Below are positions 1 through 7,413 of a stretch of DNA of 64,000 bases, piece by piece (the stretch's first letter is position 1; each line of letters opens with the position of its first letter). The stretch covers positions 2,268,001 through 2,332,000 of the forward strand of contig NZ_OY769915.1 of NCBI RefSeq assembly GCF_963669205.1. The letters are read 5' to 3'. The translations under genes were made by a program, and so were the position numbers. The notes below the pieces were generated by a model. The model was given only the letters and a program-made list of their open reading frames with translations, made no database searches and was not told where the DNA came from. This DNA comes from an uncultured Roseibium sp. (lineage in GTDB: Bacteria > Pseudomonadota > Alphaproteobacteria > Rhizobiales > Stappiaceae).

Positions 1-91
1 GCGTGAGCGCTGTCTCGAAGGATGAGCCGCACGCTCCGAATCTGCCGCCCATCCTGCGAGACGGGCCTCTGGCCCTCCTCGGGATGAGGTT
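1..91. repeat. Partial copy of palindromic intergenic repeat, family 1
   Basis: This matches the right part of the element at 726-836: it shares the GCTGTCTCGAAGGATG block, the CCCATCCT block, and the end CCTCxGGATGAGGT. The left end is outside the window. It is non-coding in appearance. Confidence 0.6.
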
Positions 92-359
92 GAAGATAGG
101 CGAGCCTCCGGACAAGGTTCGGAATGATGCCGGCAGACGCACCAATGCATCCATCGTCACCCCGGGCGAACGACGTGAGACCCGGGGTCGGGGAGCCCGG
201 GCGCAGGTGAACAGCCACCGCGAGATCCGACAGGTCATTGCCTCCCCGATCCCGGCTCGCGCTGCGCTTGGCCGGGATGACGACCGAGAGAAAACGCTGT
301 CTCAAAGGGTAGGACGGTGTATTGACCACAGTCGTCTCAGCCGTCATTGCCAGACCTGA

Positions 360-660
360 TCCACTGCTGTCCGGTTTAACTCGGACTTGATCTAGCGAGT
401 CGATCCCAGCCTATGAACTTGTCATTCCGGCTGAAGCGCAGCGGAAGGCCGGAACCCAGTACCCACCGGATTTTCCGTCTTGTTTCAGTCTCCGGCCACA
501 ATGGGTACTGGGTCCCGGTCTTGCCGCTTGCACGGCAAACCGGGACGACAAATCGGGGGAACAATTCCGTACCCCGATTTGGCGCTGCACGGAACTATGT
601 TGCTTTCTCAACGACATAAGGCCGACAGTGCTTTCTAAACCGGACAGCAGTGGGTCAAGC
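360..660. repeat. Dispersed intergenic repeat, family 2 (copy A)
   Basis: The segment contains blocks such as CATTCCGGCTGAAGC, GGAAGGCCGGAACCCAGTA and GGTCTTGCCGC. The same blocks recur in the same orientation at about 5985-6235 and in inverted orientation at about 61332-61490. Part of it (the ACTGGGTCCCGGTCTTGCCG block) also recurs near 2770-2800. It lies only between genes. No transposase or coding potential is visible. Confidence 0.65.
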
Positions 661-725
661 CATGGCATGACCGGGAAAACGGTTCAATCACACACCCGGC
701 CCCGCCGGCTGCACCGCCTCGCACC

Positions 726-836
726 ACCTCATCCTGAGGAAGCGCGTCAGCGCTGTCTCGAAGGATGGGCCACACCCTTCGAATGTGCCACCCATCCTTC
801 TTCCAGACAGGCATTTGGCCCTCCTCAGGATGAGGT
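726..836. repeat. 111 bp palindromic element with 15 bp terminal inverted repeats
   Basis: The ends are perfect inverted copies: ACCTCATCCTGAGGA at 726-740 and its complement at 822-836. The inner segments near AAGGATGGG and CCCATCCTT can also pair, so the transcript would fold into a long hairpin. A degenerate second copy lies at 1-91. The structure resembles a REP/BIME or MITE-like element; no coding sequence is present. Confidence 0.65.
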
Positions 837-840
837 GCAG

Positions 841-872
841 AAAAAAGAAAGGCGCCCGGTTGAGCGCCTTTC
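841..872 (-). terminator. Rho-independent terminator of metG
   Basis: A perfect 9 bp stem (GAAAGGCGC at 847-855 with GCGCCTTTC at 864-872) has an 8-base loop. On the minus strand it is followed by a six-T run at 841-846. It begins 25 bp after the metG stop. Confidence 0.85.
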
Positions 873-896
873 ATAGGGTCCGAAAGCAGTGTCCGC

Positions 897-2417
897 CTAT
901 TGAACGCGCGGAAACAGCGACTCGATCTCGCCAAGGTCACCATTGCCCTCAAGCCTGTCGAGGACCGGGGTCCAGGGGCGGGGCGCTTCGGGGGCATTCA
1001 ACATGGCGAGCGCCTTGCCGGCGGAGCCGGGGATCACCTGCTGCAGGGCCTCCATGATCACGCGCAGGCAGTCGAGGGTCACGTAGATTACCGTCTGGCA
1101 GCGCTCGCGGGTCTCTTCGCTCTTGAACAGCGTCCACGGCGCCTGCTTGTCGATATACTCGTTCATCTCCTCGGCCAGCGTCACGATCGCCTGCGTGCGC
1201 GCCGGAATGTCCTGAAGATCGATCCAGCGGCTGAAGCCGGACGCCGCCTCGACGACAGACTTGCGCAGCGCCTCGTCGTCCTCCGTAAGAGGGCCGGGGG
1301 GCGGGACCTTGCCATCGAAGTTCTTGTTGGAGAACTTGGCGACGCGTGACAGCAGGTTGCCGATCTTGTTGCCCAGTTCGCTGTTGTAGGTCTGGGTGAT
1401 CAGCTCGACCGAGATCTGGCTGTCGCTGTCCGCACGCATGTGCCGCGCCAGATACCAGCGCAGCGCATCCACGCCGAGCTTATCGACAACCTCGATCGGA
1501 TCGACGACATTGCCGATCGATTTCGACATCTTGACCCCGCCGGCACCGACCCAGTGGCTGTGCACGGAGAGCTTCTTCGGCAGCGGCAGGCCGGCGGCCA
1601 TCAGCATGATCGGCCAGTAGACGCCGTGCGGCTTGAGGATGTCCTTGCCGATCAGGTGCTCGCATTCCGCCCACCAGCTCTCGTAGCCTTCTTTCGGCCA
1701 GTCGATATTGGTCAGGTAGTTGGCCAGCGCGTCGAACCAGACATAGGTGACGAAGTCCGGATCGAATGGCAGATCGACACCGAGGGTCACGCGCGACTTC
1801 GGCCGGGAGATACAAAGGTCTTCCAGCGGTTCGGCAAGCATCTTTTTCAGTTCATTGCGGAACGCCTCGGGCTGAACGAAGTCCGGGTTGTCGGCAATGT
1901 GCTGCAGCAGCCGTTCGCGGAAGGGCTCCATCTTCAGGAAGTAGTTGGTCTCTTCCGTCTGTTCGACCTGCATGGTCGGATGCAGCGGGCATTGCCCGTC
2001 CTCGGTCAGGTCCGTTTCCTTCTTGAACTCCTCGCAGCCCTTGCAGTAGGTGCCGGTGTAGTTCTTCTTGACGATCAGATCCTTGTCGAAAATCGTCTGC
2101 TCCATCCCGGCGACGGCCTGCTTGTGGCCTTCGCGGCTGGTGCGCACGAAATAGTCATAGGAAATGCCGACCAGGTCGAAGACGCTCCGGAATTCCTTGC
2201 CGCGCATGTCGAGAAAATCCTGATAGCCCATGCCGAGTTCGGCGGCGGCTTCCTGGTTCTTCTGGCCATGCTCGTCAACGCCGGTGGACAGCATCACCTC
2301 GCATCCCAGCGCCTGGCGGTTGCGCTTCAGGATATCGGCCATCACGGAGGTGAAGGCGTGTCCGATATGCGGAGAACCGTTGACGTAGTAGATCGGGGTC
2401 GTGATGTAGCTTTTCAT
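897..2417 (-). CDS. metG: Methionyl-tRNA synthetase
   Basis: Charges tRNA-Met with methionine in the cytoplasm; a class I aminoacyl-tRNA synthetase. The 506-residue protein starts at an ATG with the usual YYVNG entry and carries the HIGH-type motif PHIGHAF near residue 17. A cysteine-rich knuckle (CKGCEEF...CPLHP) follows in the connective domain, then the KMSKS motif as GGVKMSKSIGN, and a helical anticodon-binding domain. Length and knuckle type fit the short alphaproteobacterial MetRS, without the C-terminal tRNA-binding extension of the E. coli enzyme. It appears monocistronic: a strong terminator follows it and a long repeat-bearing region precedes it. Confidence 0.96.
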   Translation of the reverse strand: MKSYITTPIYYVNGSPHIGHAFTSVMADILKRNRQALGCEVMLSTGVDEHGQKNQEAAAELGMGYQDFLDMRGKEFRSVFDLVGISYDYFVRTSREGHKQAVAGMEQTIFDKDLIVKKNYTGTYCKGCEEFKKETDLTEDGQCPLHPTMQVEQTEETNYFLKMEPFRERLLQHIADNPDFVQPEAFRNELKKMLAEPLEDLCISRPKSRVTLGVDLPFDPDFVTYVWFDALANYLTNIDWPKEGYESWWAECEHLIGKDILKPHGVYWPIMLMAAGLPLPKKLSVHSHWVGAGGVKMSKSIGNVVDPIEVVDKLGVDALRWYLARHMRADSDSQISVELITQTYNSELGNKIGNLLSRVAKFSNKNFDGKVPPPGPLTEDDEALRKSVVEAASGFSRWIDLQDIPARTQAIVTLAEEMNEYIDKQAPWTLFKSEETRERCQTVIYVTLDCLRVIMEALQQVIPGSAGKALAMLNAPEAPRPWTPVLDRLEGNGDLGEIESLFPRVQ

Positions 2418-3055
2418 CCAAACGCTTTCGAAGTTCCGGGGCGAAGCTGGCGCACTCTGTCGAACGCGAGCGGCACACCCATTGAGGCGGTCCCGAACCT
2501 GGGACCGCAGCTATATTTCACACTCAAGGGATCAAGGAAACCCCCGGGCCGGGTTTCCGGCTTCAATGTGGGGTTTCATGGCCGAAAGGCAATGCAGGGG
2601 CCATGCCTGCTTTGCCTGTCAATCCAGACAGGTGAGGCGACACCGATCGCTGATCCGGAATCCGGAAATCAGCATGAGCGAAGCGAGCACGAAAGGCGTA
2701 ACACCGCCGACTGCCACGCTTCCAGTATTCGTTTGTCTGACCATCCTGATCGATTGCTGTCCAGACGGAATACTGGGTCCCGGTCTTGCCGCTTGCGCGC
2801 CATACGCCGCTATCCGTTCCTGCGTCATCCCGGACGCAGCGTAGCGAAGATCCGGGATCGGTGAGCCACGGTTTTTTAGCCGCGTCGAGGCTCGGGCTCC
2901 CCGATTCCGGTTCGCGCTGCGCTTGACCGGAATGACGAATTGATGGCTGGAAATCGCCCGCGGTTCGTCCACGAGCCGGCACAATAGCGCAAACCACGCA
3001 CTGAAATGCTGACTGCACCCCAGGATCAAACGGAAAGCGACGGGATCGAAACCCG
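2418..3055. other. Intergenic region upstream of metG with repeat fragments
   Basis: No believable gene is seen. The region should carry the metG promoter near 2418-2520. It has a GGAAACCC/GGGTTTCC hairpin at 2536-2558, a fragment of repeat family 2 around 2765-2800, and two CCGGGAT-type inverted segments between about 2825 and 2940. Open frames on both strands share peptide fragments with those at 376-668 and 5786-6289 because they read through the same repeats. Confidence 0.6.
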
Positions 3056-4051
3056 TTACCCGATCAGCCAGATGCCGGCGAGGACGAACAGCGCGAGGAA
3101 CACGGTCTGGGTGACCACCATCCAGATGGCTGGACCGCCGACCTCAAGGAGTTTCGGGATCGAGGTCTTCATGCCGACGGCGGCGATGGCGGCAAGGAGC
3201 GCCCAGCGGGAGACCTGGCCCGCCAGGTCCTTGGCCGTTTCGGGAACGAGGCCGAAGGAGTTGAACGCCGCCAGCACCAGGAAGGCGATCACGAAGGCCG
3301 GCATCAGGGGCGGACGCGAGGCGCCGGGTTCCGCGCTGCCGCGCAGGATCAGGGCCGCGACGAGAACGATCGGCGCCAGCAGGGTTACGCGGATAAGCTT
3401 GACGAGCGTCGACAGATCCCCGGTTTCCTCCGAAACGGAGAACCCGGCGCCGACCACCTGCGCGACATCGTGAATGGTGCCGCCCAGGAAGACGCTGGTG
3501 GCATCGAGCGACAGGCCGAGATTGCTGGTCAGGATCGGGTAGACGATCATCGCCAGGGTGGACAGAACCGTCACGGTGATGACCGTGAAGGCGAGGTCCC
3601 GCTCGGCGTGCTTGCGTTTCGGCAGGATCGAGCCGATCGCCATCGCAGCCGATGCACCGCAAATGGCGACCGCACCGCCGGAGAGGAAGGCAAAGAGCCG
3701 GTCCTTGCCGAAGAGGTTTCCGATCATCAGCGAAAAGGCGATGGTTGCCAGAACTCCGAGAATGACCAGCAGCAAGAAGGGCAGACCGAGCGCTTCCACC
3801 ATTTCGATGCTGATACGCACACCCAGAAGCGCGACACCGATGCGCAGCAGCGTTCTGGCAGCAAAGGCAATGCCTTCCGAAGTGCGCTGTTCTTCGGAAA
3901 GAAAGTTCAACGGCATGCCGAGCAGGATCGCCATCAACATGGCGGGCGCGCCGTAATGCTCGTTCAGGAATTGCGCTGATATGGCCACGAGCCCGGCGAT
4001 GGCGATGCCGGGAAACAGGTCGTTCGCCCGGTGCTTCAGTCTGTCCAGCAT
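3056..4051 (-). CDS. YeiH/UPF0324 family membrane transporter (putative sulfate exporter family)
   Basis: This 331-residue polytopic inner-membrane protein has about ten hydrophobic segments. It matches the YeiH/UPF0324 family by its length, the LLRIGVALLGVRIS segment, and the GGxxAICGASAAMAI and GTIHDVAQVVGAG signatures. Databases name the family putative sulfate exporters, but transport substrates are poorly established. The start lies 11 bp after the stop of the di-haem peroxidase upstream, so the two are probably co-transcribed. An anion-export role for sulfite or sulfate would fit the nearby oxidative desulfonation island, but nothing in the sequence proves that link. Confidence 0.85.
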   Translation of the reverse strand: MLDRLKHRANDLFPGIAIAGLVAISAQFLNEHYGAPAMLMAILLGMPLNFLSEEQRTSEGIAFAARTLLRIGVALLGVRISIEMVEALGLPFLLLVILGVLATIAFSLMIGNLFGKDRLFAFLSGGAVAICGASAAMAIGSILPKRKHAERDLAFTVITVTVLSTLAMIVYPILTSNLGLSLDATSVFLGGTIHDVAQVVGAGFSVSEETGDLSTLVKLIRVTLLAPIVLVAALILRGSAEPGASRPPLMPAFVIAFLVLAAFNSFGLVPETAKDLAGQVSRWALLAAIAAVGMKTSIPKLLEVGGPAIWMVVTQTVFLALFVLAGIWLIG

Positions 4052-4062
4052 GGGGTTCCAGT

Positions 4063-5445
4063 TCAGGGTCGGTCGACCGGAAGTCCGCTTGGAACGCTGT
4101 CGGGAATCCCGAAAGGAGGCTTGGAAACGGAGGACGTTCCGGTCAGGGCTTTCAGAAACGCAACAAGGTCGGAGACTTCGCGGTCGGTGAGGGCAGTCGG
4201 CTCGACATCCCGGAAAAGGGCCTGTCTTGCCATCTCACGTTTGTCGTTCCAGACGACGAAGTCAATGGCTTCCAGCCAGGGTGCGTCAGGAAGCGCGGCC
4301 TTTTCCGGTTGCCACGTGGCCAGCATCCCGTCCGGGTCGAGGTGGTGGCGTACGATGCCCTCGAGCGTCGGATAGGCGCCGTTGTGGCCGTAGGGCGGCG
4401 TCAGCTCGACATTGCGCAACATCGGGGTGCGGAACCGGTAGGCATCTTCCAGGCGGTCGCTTTCCCCCATGCGGCCGACATCGCGCACCATCGGGTCGAA
4501 CCGACGCGTGCGGCCAGGGCCGAAGGGCGGCAGGCCTAGGGCGTGGAAATTCTGGTCGCTCAGAAGCTTGCCCGAATGGCAGCCGGCGCAATTGGCTTTG
4601 CCGTAGAAGAGCTTCAGCCCGCGTTTCTGATCGGCGGCAAGCGCGGTGCCGTCACCGGCAAGATACTGGTCGAAGGGGCTGTCGAAACTGGTCCACTCGA
4701 TCGCCTGGAAGGCGGCCAGCGCATTGGCGATTTCGGCAATCGTGACCTGTCCGGGTTCCTCGATATGGTCAAACGCCTCCACGAACATCTGTCCGTATTC
4801 GGGGATCACCCGGACCCGCTTGGCAAGGATCGGCCAGGAGGCGTCGATGCGGTCATGGACGGCACCGGCGATCTCGTTTTCCTTCGGATTGCCGGCCATC
4901 TCGAACTGGGCAACAAGCGGAAAGATCGCCTGGGCGCCCAGCAGCGTTTCAAGGCCTTCGGGCAGCCATTCCTCGGCGGGTGAATTGAAACCGTTTTCGT
5001 AGTCTTGCGAAATGGAAAGACGGCCGTCGTGAAACAGGGTGTGAAGCTCTTTTGCTCCGAGATTCCAGAGGCCTGGGGCGTTTCGCGGAATCCTTTTCTT
5101 AATCCGGTTTTCCGCGACAAGCGCGGTCCGGTTCCGTCCAAGTCCTTCGCCGCCTTCGCCGATGCCGAGAGAGAGCCCGTCGCCGGTTCCCAGCGTCGGA
5201 TGATGGCATGTTGCGCAGGCAATATTCCTGTTGCCCGAGAGGATCTTGTCGTAAAAGAGGAGCTGACCGAGCGCGGCCTGTTTCCTGTCGAAGGCAATGA
5301 AATCATCCGCGCGGAGCGGTGCGGGCAATTCAGCCGAAATGGCCGGTGCCGAGAGAAGAACAACAAGAGGGACTGACCGAAGCAGATGAGAAAGACCCTT
5401 GAAGCCGCCGTGTTCGGCCTCGTTCTGTTGGCGATGCCAGCGCAT
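4063..5445 (-). CDS. Di-haem cytochrome c peroxidase/MauG family protein
   Basis: Periplasmic di-haem protein of the bacterial cytochrome c peroxidase/MauG family, expected to reduce peroxide or oxidise a protein or cofactor substrate. Two haem-binding motifs are visible: CATCH at residues 77-81 and CAGCH at 286-290. The frame stays open to 5886, but that extension only shadows the plus-strand Sel1 gene. I chose the ATG at 5445 because it leaves an N-terminal region plus the hydrophobic signal stretch PLVVLLSAPAISA, giving 460 residues, the usual size. With this start the first 60 bp overlap the divergent gene at 5386. No better in-frame ATG, GTG or TTG exists nearer the signal peptide. It is followed closely by the YeiH-type gene. 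Confidence 0.85.
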   Translation of the reverse strand: MRWHRQQNEAEHGGFKGLSHLLRSVPLVVLLSAPAISAELPAPLRADDFIAFDRKQAALGQLLFYDKILSGNRNIACATCHHPTLGTGDGLSLGIGEGGEGLGRNRTALVAENRIKKRIPRNAPGLWNLGAKELHTLFHDGRLSISQDYENGFNSPAEEWLPEGLETLLGAQAIFPLVAQFEMAGNPKENEIAGAVHDRIDASWPILAKRVRVIPEYGQMFVEAFDHIEEPGQVTIAEIANALAAFQAIEWTSFDSPFDQYLAGDGTALAADQKRGLKLFYGKANCAGCHSGKLLSDQNFHALGLPPFGPGRTRRFDPMVRDVGRMGESDRLEDAYRFRTPMLRNVELTPPYGHNGAYPTLEGIVRHHLDPDGMLATWQPEKAALPDAPWLEAIDFVVWNDKREMARQALFRDVEPTALTDREVSDLVAFLKALTGTSSVSKPPFGIPDSVPSGLPVDRP

Positions 5446-5868
5446 GCCGAGATCGAGGCGGCGCGCGACCTGATGGAAGCGGGACAGTTTGAACAGGCGA
5501 AGAAGGAACTCTGGCCGGCGGCGCGCTCCGGCAACGCGGACGCCGAGGAACTGATCGGCGTCATGTACGCGATGGGGCTCGGCGTGGAGCGGGACGACCA
5601 GCGGGCGTTCGAATGGTATCTCAGGAGCGCCATGAAGGGGCATCCCGGCGCGCAATCCGGTGTCGGCTGGTACTACGAGGTCGGCCGCGGCATGCCCGCT
5701 CCCGATCTCGTGCGCGCCTACATGTGGTACACGCTGTCCGCCATCGGCGGAGACCCCGATGCCGCGATTTCGCTGGAAGAGGTCGTCAAGAAAATGACCA
5801 AGGATGAAATTGATAAGGCGCATATTCTGGTCGATGACTACAAGGTCTGGATGTATCCGTTCCGGTAA
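5386..5868 (+). CDS. Secreted Sel1-like repeat protein
   Basis: This 160-residue protein starts with a signal peptide (MRKTLEAAVFGLVLLAMPAHA). It then carries Sel1-type TPR repeats with the pattern A-x-x-G-x-x-x-A: GNADAEELIGVMYAMGLGV, GHPGAQSGVGWYYEVGRG, and a third degenerate unit (MWYTLSAIGGD). Such repeats mediate protein-protein contacts, here probably in the periplasm. Its start overlaps the divergent start of the di-haem peroxidase by about 60 bp, so the two may share one control region. No enzymatic motif is present. Confidence 0.8.
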   Translation: MRKTLEAAVFGLVLLAMPAHAEIEAARDLMEAGQFEQAKKELWPAARSGNADAEELIGVMYAMGLGVERDDQRAFEWYLRSAMKGHPGAQSGVGWYYEVGRGMPAPDLVRAYMWYTLSAIGGDPDAAISLEEVVKKMTKDEIDKAHILVDDYKVWMYPFR

Positions 5869-5984
5869 CGTTTCCGCCCGGTTCATTCGTCATCCCGGCC
5901 AAGCGGAGCGCGAGCCGGGATCGGGGAGCTGCAGGCCTCAACACAGCGCTCTGCAATGAAGCTCGTTGACAGTCGCAAGTCGTG

Positions 5985-6235
5985 CCATGGCTTGACCCAC
6001 TGCTGTCCGGTCTGGTGTACGGACTTTGACCCGAAATTGAGCTAGTGCGTCGGTTCACAGTCAATGAACTTGTCATTCCGGCTGAAGCAAAGCGGAAGGC
6101 CGGAACCCAGTAATCACCTGTTTCTCCTTCTTCGTACAACCTCGGGCCATTTGGAGTACTGGTTCCCGGTCTTGCCGCGCTTGCGGCAAACCGGGACGAC
6201 AAATTGGAGAGACAAGTCTGTATCCCGATTTGGCA
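5985..6235. repeat. Dispersed intergenic repeat, family 2 (copy B)
   Basis: Same orientation as copy A at 360-660. It shares CACTGCTGTCCGGT, GAACTTGTCATTCCGGCTGA, GGAAGGCCGGAACCCAGTA and AAACCGGGACGACAAAT, with diverged spacers between these blocks. Confidence 0.65.
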
Positions 6236-6280
6236 AGCCCAGCAGAGGGTCATGCCCTGCAATGACGGAATTCCCCGATG

Positions 6281-6315
6281 TGATGCCACACCCGCTCAAG
6301 CCGGGCGTGACATCA
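6281..6315 (-). terminator. Candidate hairpin terminator of the TRAP/monooxygenase operon
   Basis: On the minus strand, 14 consecutive base pairs form (two of them G-U) around the 7-base loop at 6295-6301. The hairpin begins 12 bp after the dctP stop. There is no strong U-run after it, so termination may be Rho-assisted or the stem may protect the 3' end. Confidence 0.5.
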
Positions 6316-6327
6316 GGTTGTCAGGGT

Positions 6328-7386
6328 TTAGTTCACGTCGGCGTCGCGTGCACCGTTGATGTCGGTTTCAGCTGCCTTGACGGCTTCTTCCAGCGCACCG
6401 AAGATTTCTCCGCCACGTCCGACATTGGACTTGAACCAGTCATAGACCGGAGCAGCGGCTTCCTTGAAGGCGGCCTTTTCTTCAGGCGTCGGGACGTAGA
6501 GATCACCGCCACCGGCGACGAAATCCTCATACGCCTGGATGGACTTGCGCTTCGGAGACGCGAACGTGGCCTGCTGCAGGGCGTAGAACCCGTCGACAAC
6601 CACGCGGCGCATGTCTTCCGGCATCGCCAGGAACTTCTCATTGCTCATCCACCACAGGGCGCCCATGTAGGCATGGCCGTCAAGCGTGACGTACTGCAGG
6701 CCGGCATCCGGGAATTTCATGCCCATGATGTCGGTGATGCCGTTCTTGGATCCTTCAACGACACCGGTCTGGAAGGAGGTGAACAGCTCCGGCCACGGAA
6801 TCGGGGTCGGAGACGCACCGAGCGCTTTCACCAGTTCCTGCGGCAGGTCGGCGACGACCGTGCGGATCTTCAGACCTTCCATGTCGGCAGGGGCCGCCAC
6901 GCGGCGCTTGGTGTTGGCGAAGTTCCGCCAACCGCCGGTATTGCCCACGGTCATCAGGCGGATGGTGTTGTCGGAATCTTCAAGTGCCATCGTCCGCATG
7001 GTGCGCACGAAATCACCGGAAAGAACGTGTTCGGCGATGCGGTCGTCGGACATCATGTAGGGCAGGTCGAGGACCTGCACATACGGGAAGATGCCGGAAG
7101 CGCCGCCCGATGTGGAGATGTAGATGTCGATCGCTCCGCCGGCGACACCCTGAAGGCACTCGGCGCCATTGGAGCAGAGCTGCGTACCGATGAACAGTTC
7201 GACTTCGATCGCGCCGTTTGATGCGGCTTCAACGAAGTTCTTGAAAACGACAAGACCGTCATAGTCCTCGTCATTCTCGTTGGAGTTGGCTGTTGCGCGC
7301 AGCGTGTAGTCCGCGGCAACCGCACTCAGCGACGATCCGGCAAGCATTGCCGCGACGGTGAGTGTTTTCAGGGCAGATTTGAGCAT
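6328..7386 (-). CDS. dctP: TRAP transporter solute-binding protein (DctP family)
   Basis: Periplasmic receptor of a tripartite ATP-independent transporter, delivering an acidic solute to the DctQM membrane pair. The 352-residue protein has a signal peptide ending ...SLSAVAA and the DctP core: the LKIRTVVADLPQELVKALG segment containing the Arg that usually binds the substrate's acid group, then PWPELFTSFQTGVVEGSKNG. It is the last gene of the six-gene operon, 27 bp after dctM, with a GGGAGG ribosome site. Known sulfonate TRAP systems (TauKLM, HpsKLM) make a sulfonate ligand reasonable. A sulfoquinovose or sulfoquinovosyl-glycerol ligand is inferred from the neighbouring enzymes only. Confidence 0.9.
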   Translation of the reverse strand: MLKSALKTLTVAAMLAGSSLSAVAADYTLRATANSNENDEDYDGLVVFKNFVEAASNGAIEVELFIGTQLCSNGAECLQGVAGGAIDIYISTSGGASGIFPYVQVLDLPYMMSDDRIAEHVLSGDFVRTMRTMALEDSDNTIRLMTVGNTGGWRNFANTKRRVAAPADMEGLKIRTVVADLPQELVKALGASPTPIPWPELFTSFQTGVVEGSKNGITDIMGMKFPDAGLQYVTLDGHAYMGALWWMSNEKFLAMPEDMRRVVVDGFYALQQATFASPKRKSIQAYEDFVAGGGDLYVPTPEEKAAFKEAAAPVYDWFKSNVGRGGEIFGALEEAVKAAETDINGARDADVN

Positions 7387-7413
7387 CAGGTACCTCCCAT
7401 ATTAAGCTCAAGA

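Larger units (their letters stand above)
1..896. other. Gene-free region with dispersed repeats
   Basis: I see no credible gene here. The open frames are short, overlap on both strands and change register with the repeats. The region holds a partial copy and a full copy of one repeat family (about 1-91 and 726-836), a long copy of a second family (about 360-660), and a short inverted segment near 238-285 of the form CCGGGAT...ATCCCGG that recurs near 2825-2940 and 5890-5930. It ends in the metG terminator. Confidence 0.7.
5869..6327. other. Repeat-bearing intergenic region
   Basis: This gene-free stretch lies between two convergent genes. It holds a CCGGGAT-type inverted segment near 5890-5930, a copy of repeat family 2 (about 5985-6235), and the hairpin terminator of the sulfonate/TRAP operon at 6281-6315. 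Its open frames are read-throughs of the repeat. Confidence 0.65.

Noticed and set aside
3..359. A 118-codon open frame at the window start
   Set aside because: It reads through a repeat that also occurs at 726-836, has no ribosome site and no family-like residues, and is low-complexity; I treat it as chance.
1440..2864. A 474-codon plus-strand frame over metG
   Set aside because: It is antisense to metG, which has all synthetase motifs; long antisense frames are expected in high-GC sequence.
3041..3060. A TPsiC-arm-like GGGATCGAAACCCG near the YeiH gene end
   Set aside because: The flanks do not fold into acceptor, D or anticodon stems, and the bases include the gene's stop codon; not a tRNA.
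4063..5886. A 607-codon reading of the di-haem peroxidase with a long N-terminal extension
   Set aside because: The extension is the shadow of the plus-strand Sel1 gene, which has a clear signal peptide and repeats; the peroxidase's own signal peptide lies at about residue 25-38 after the ATG at 5445.
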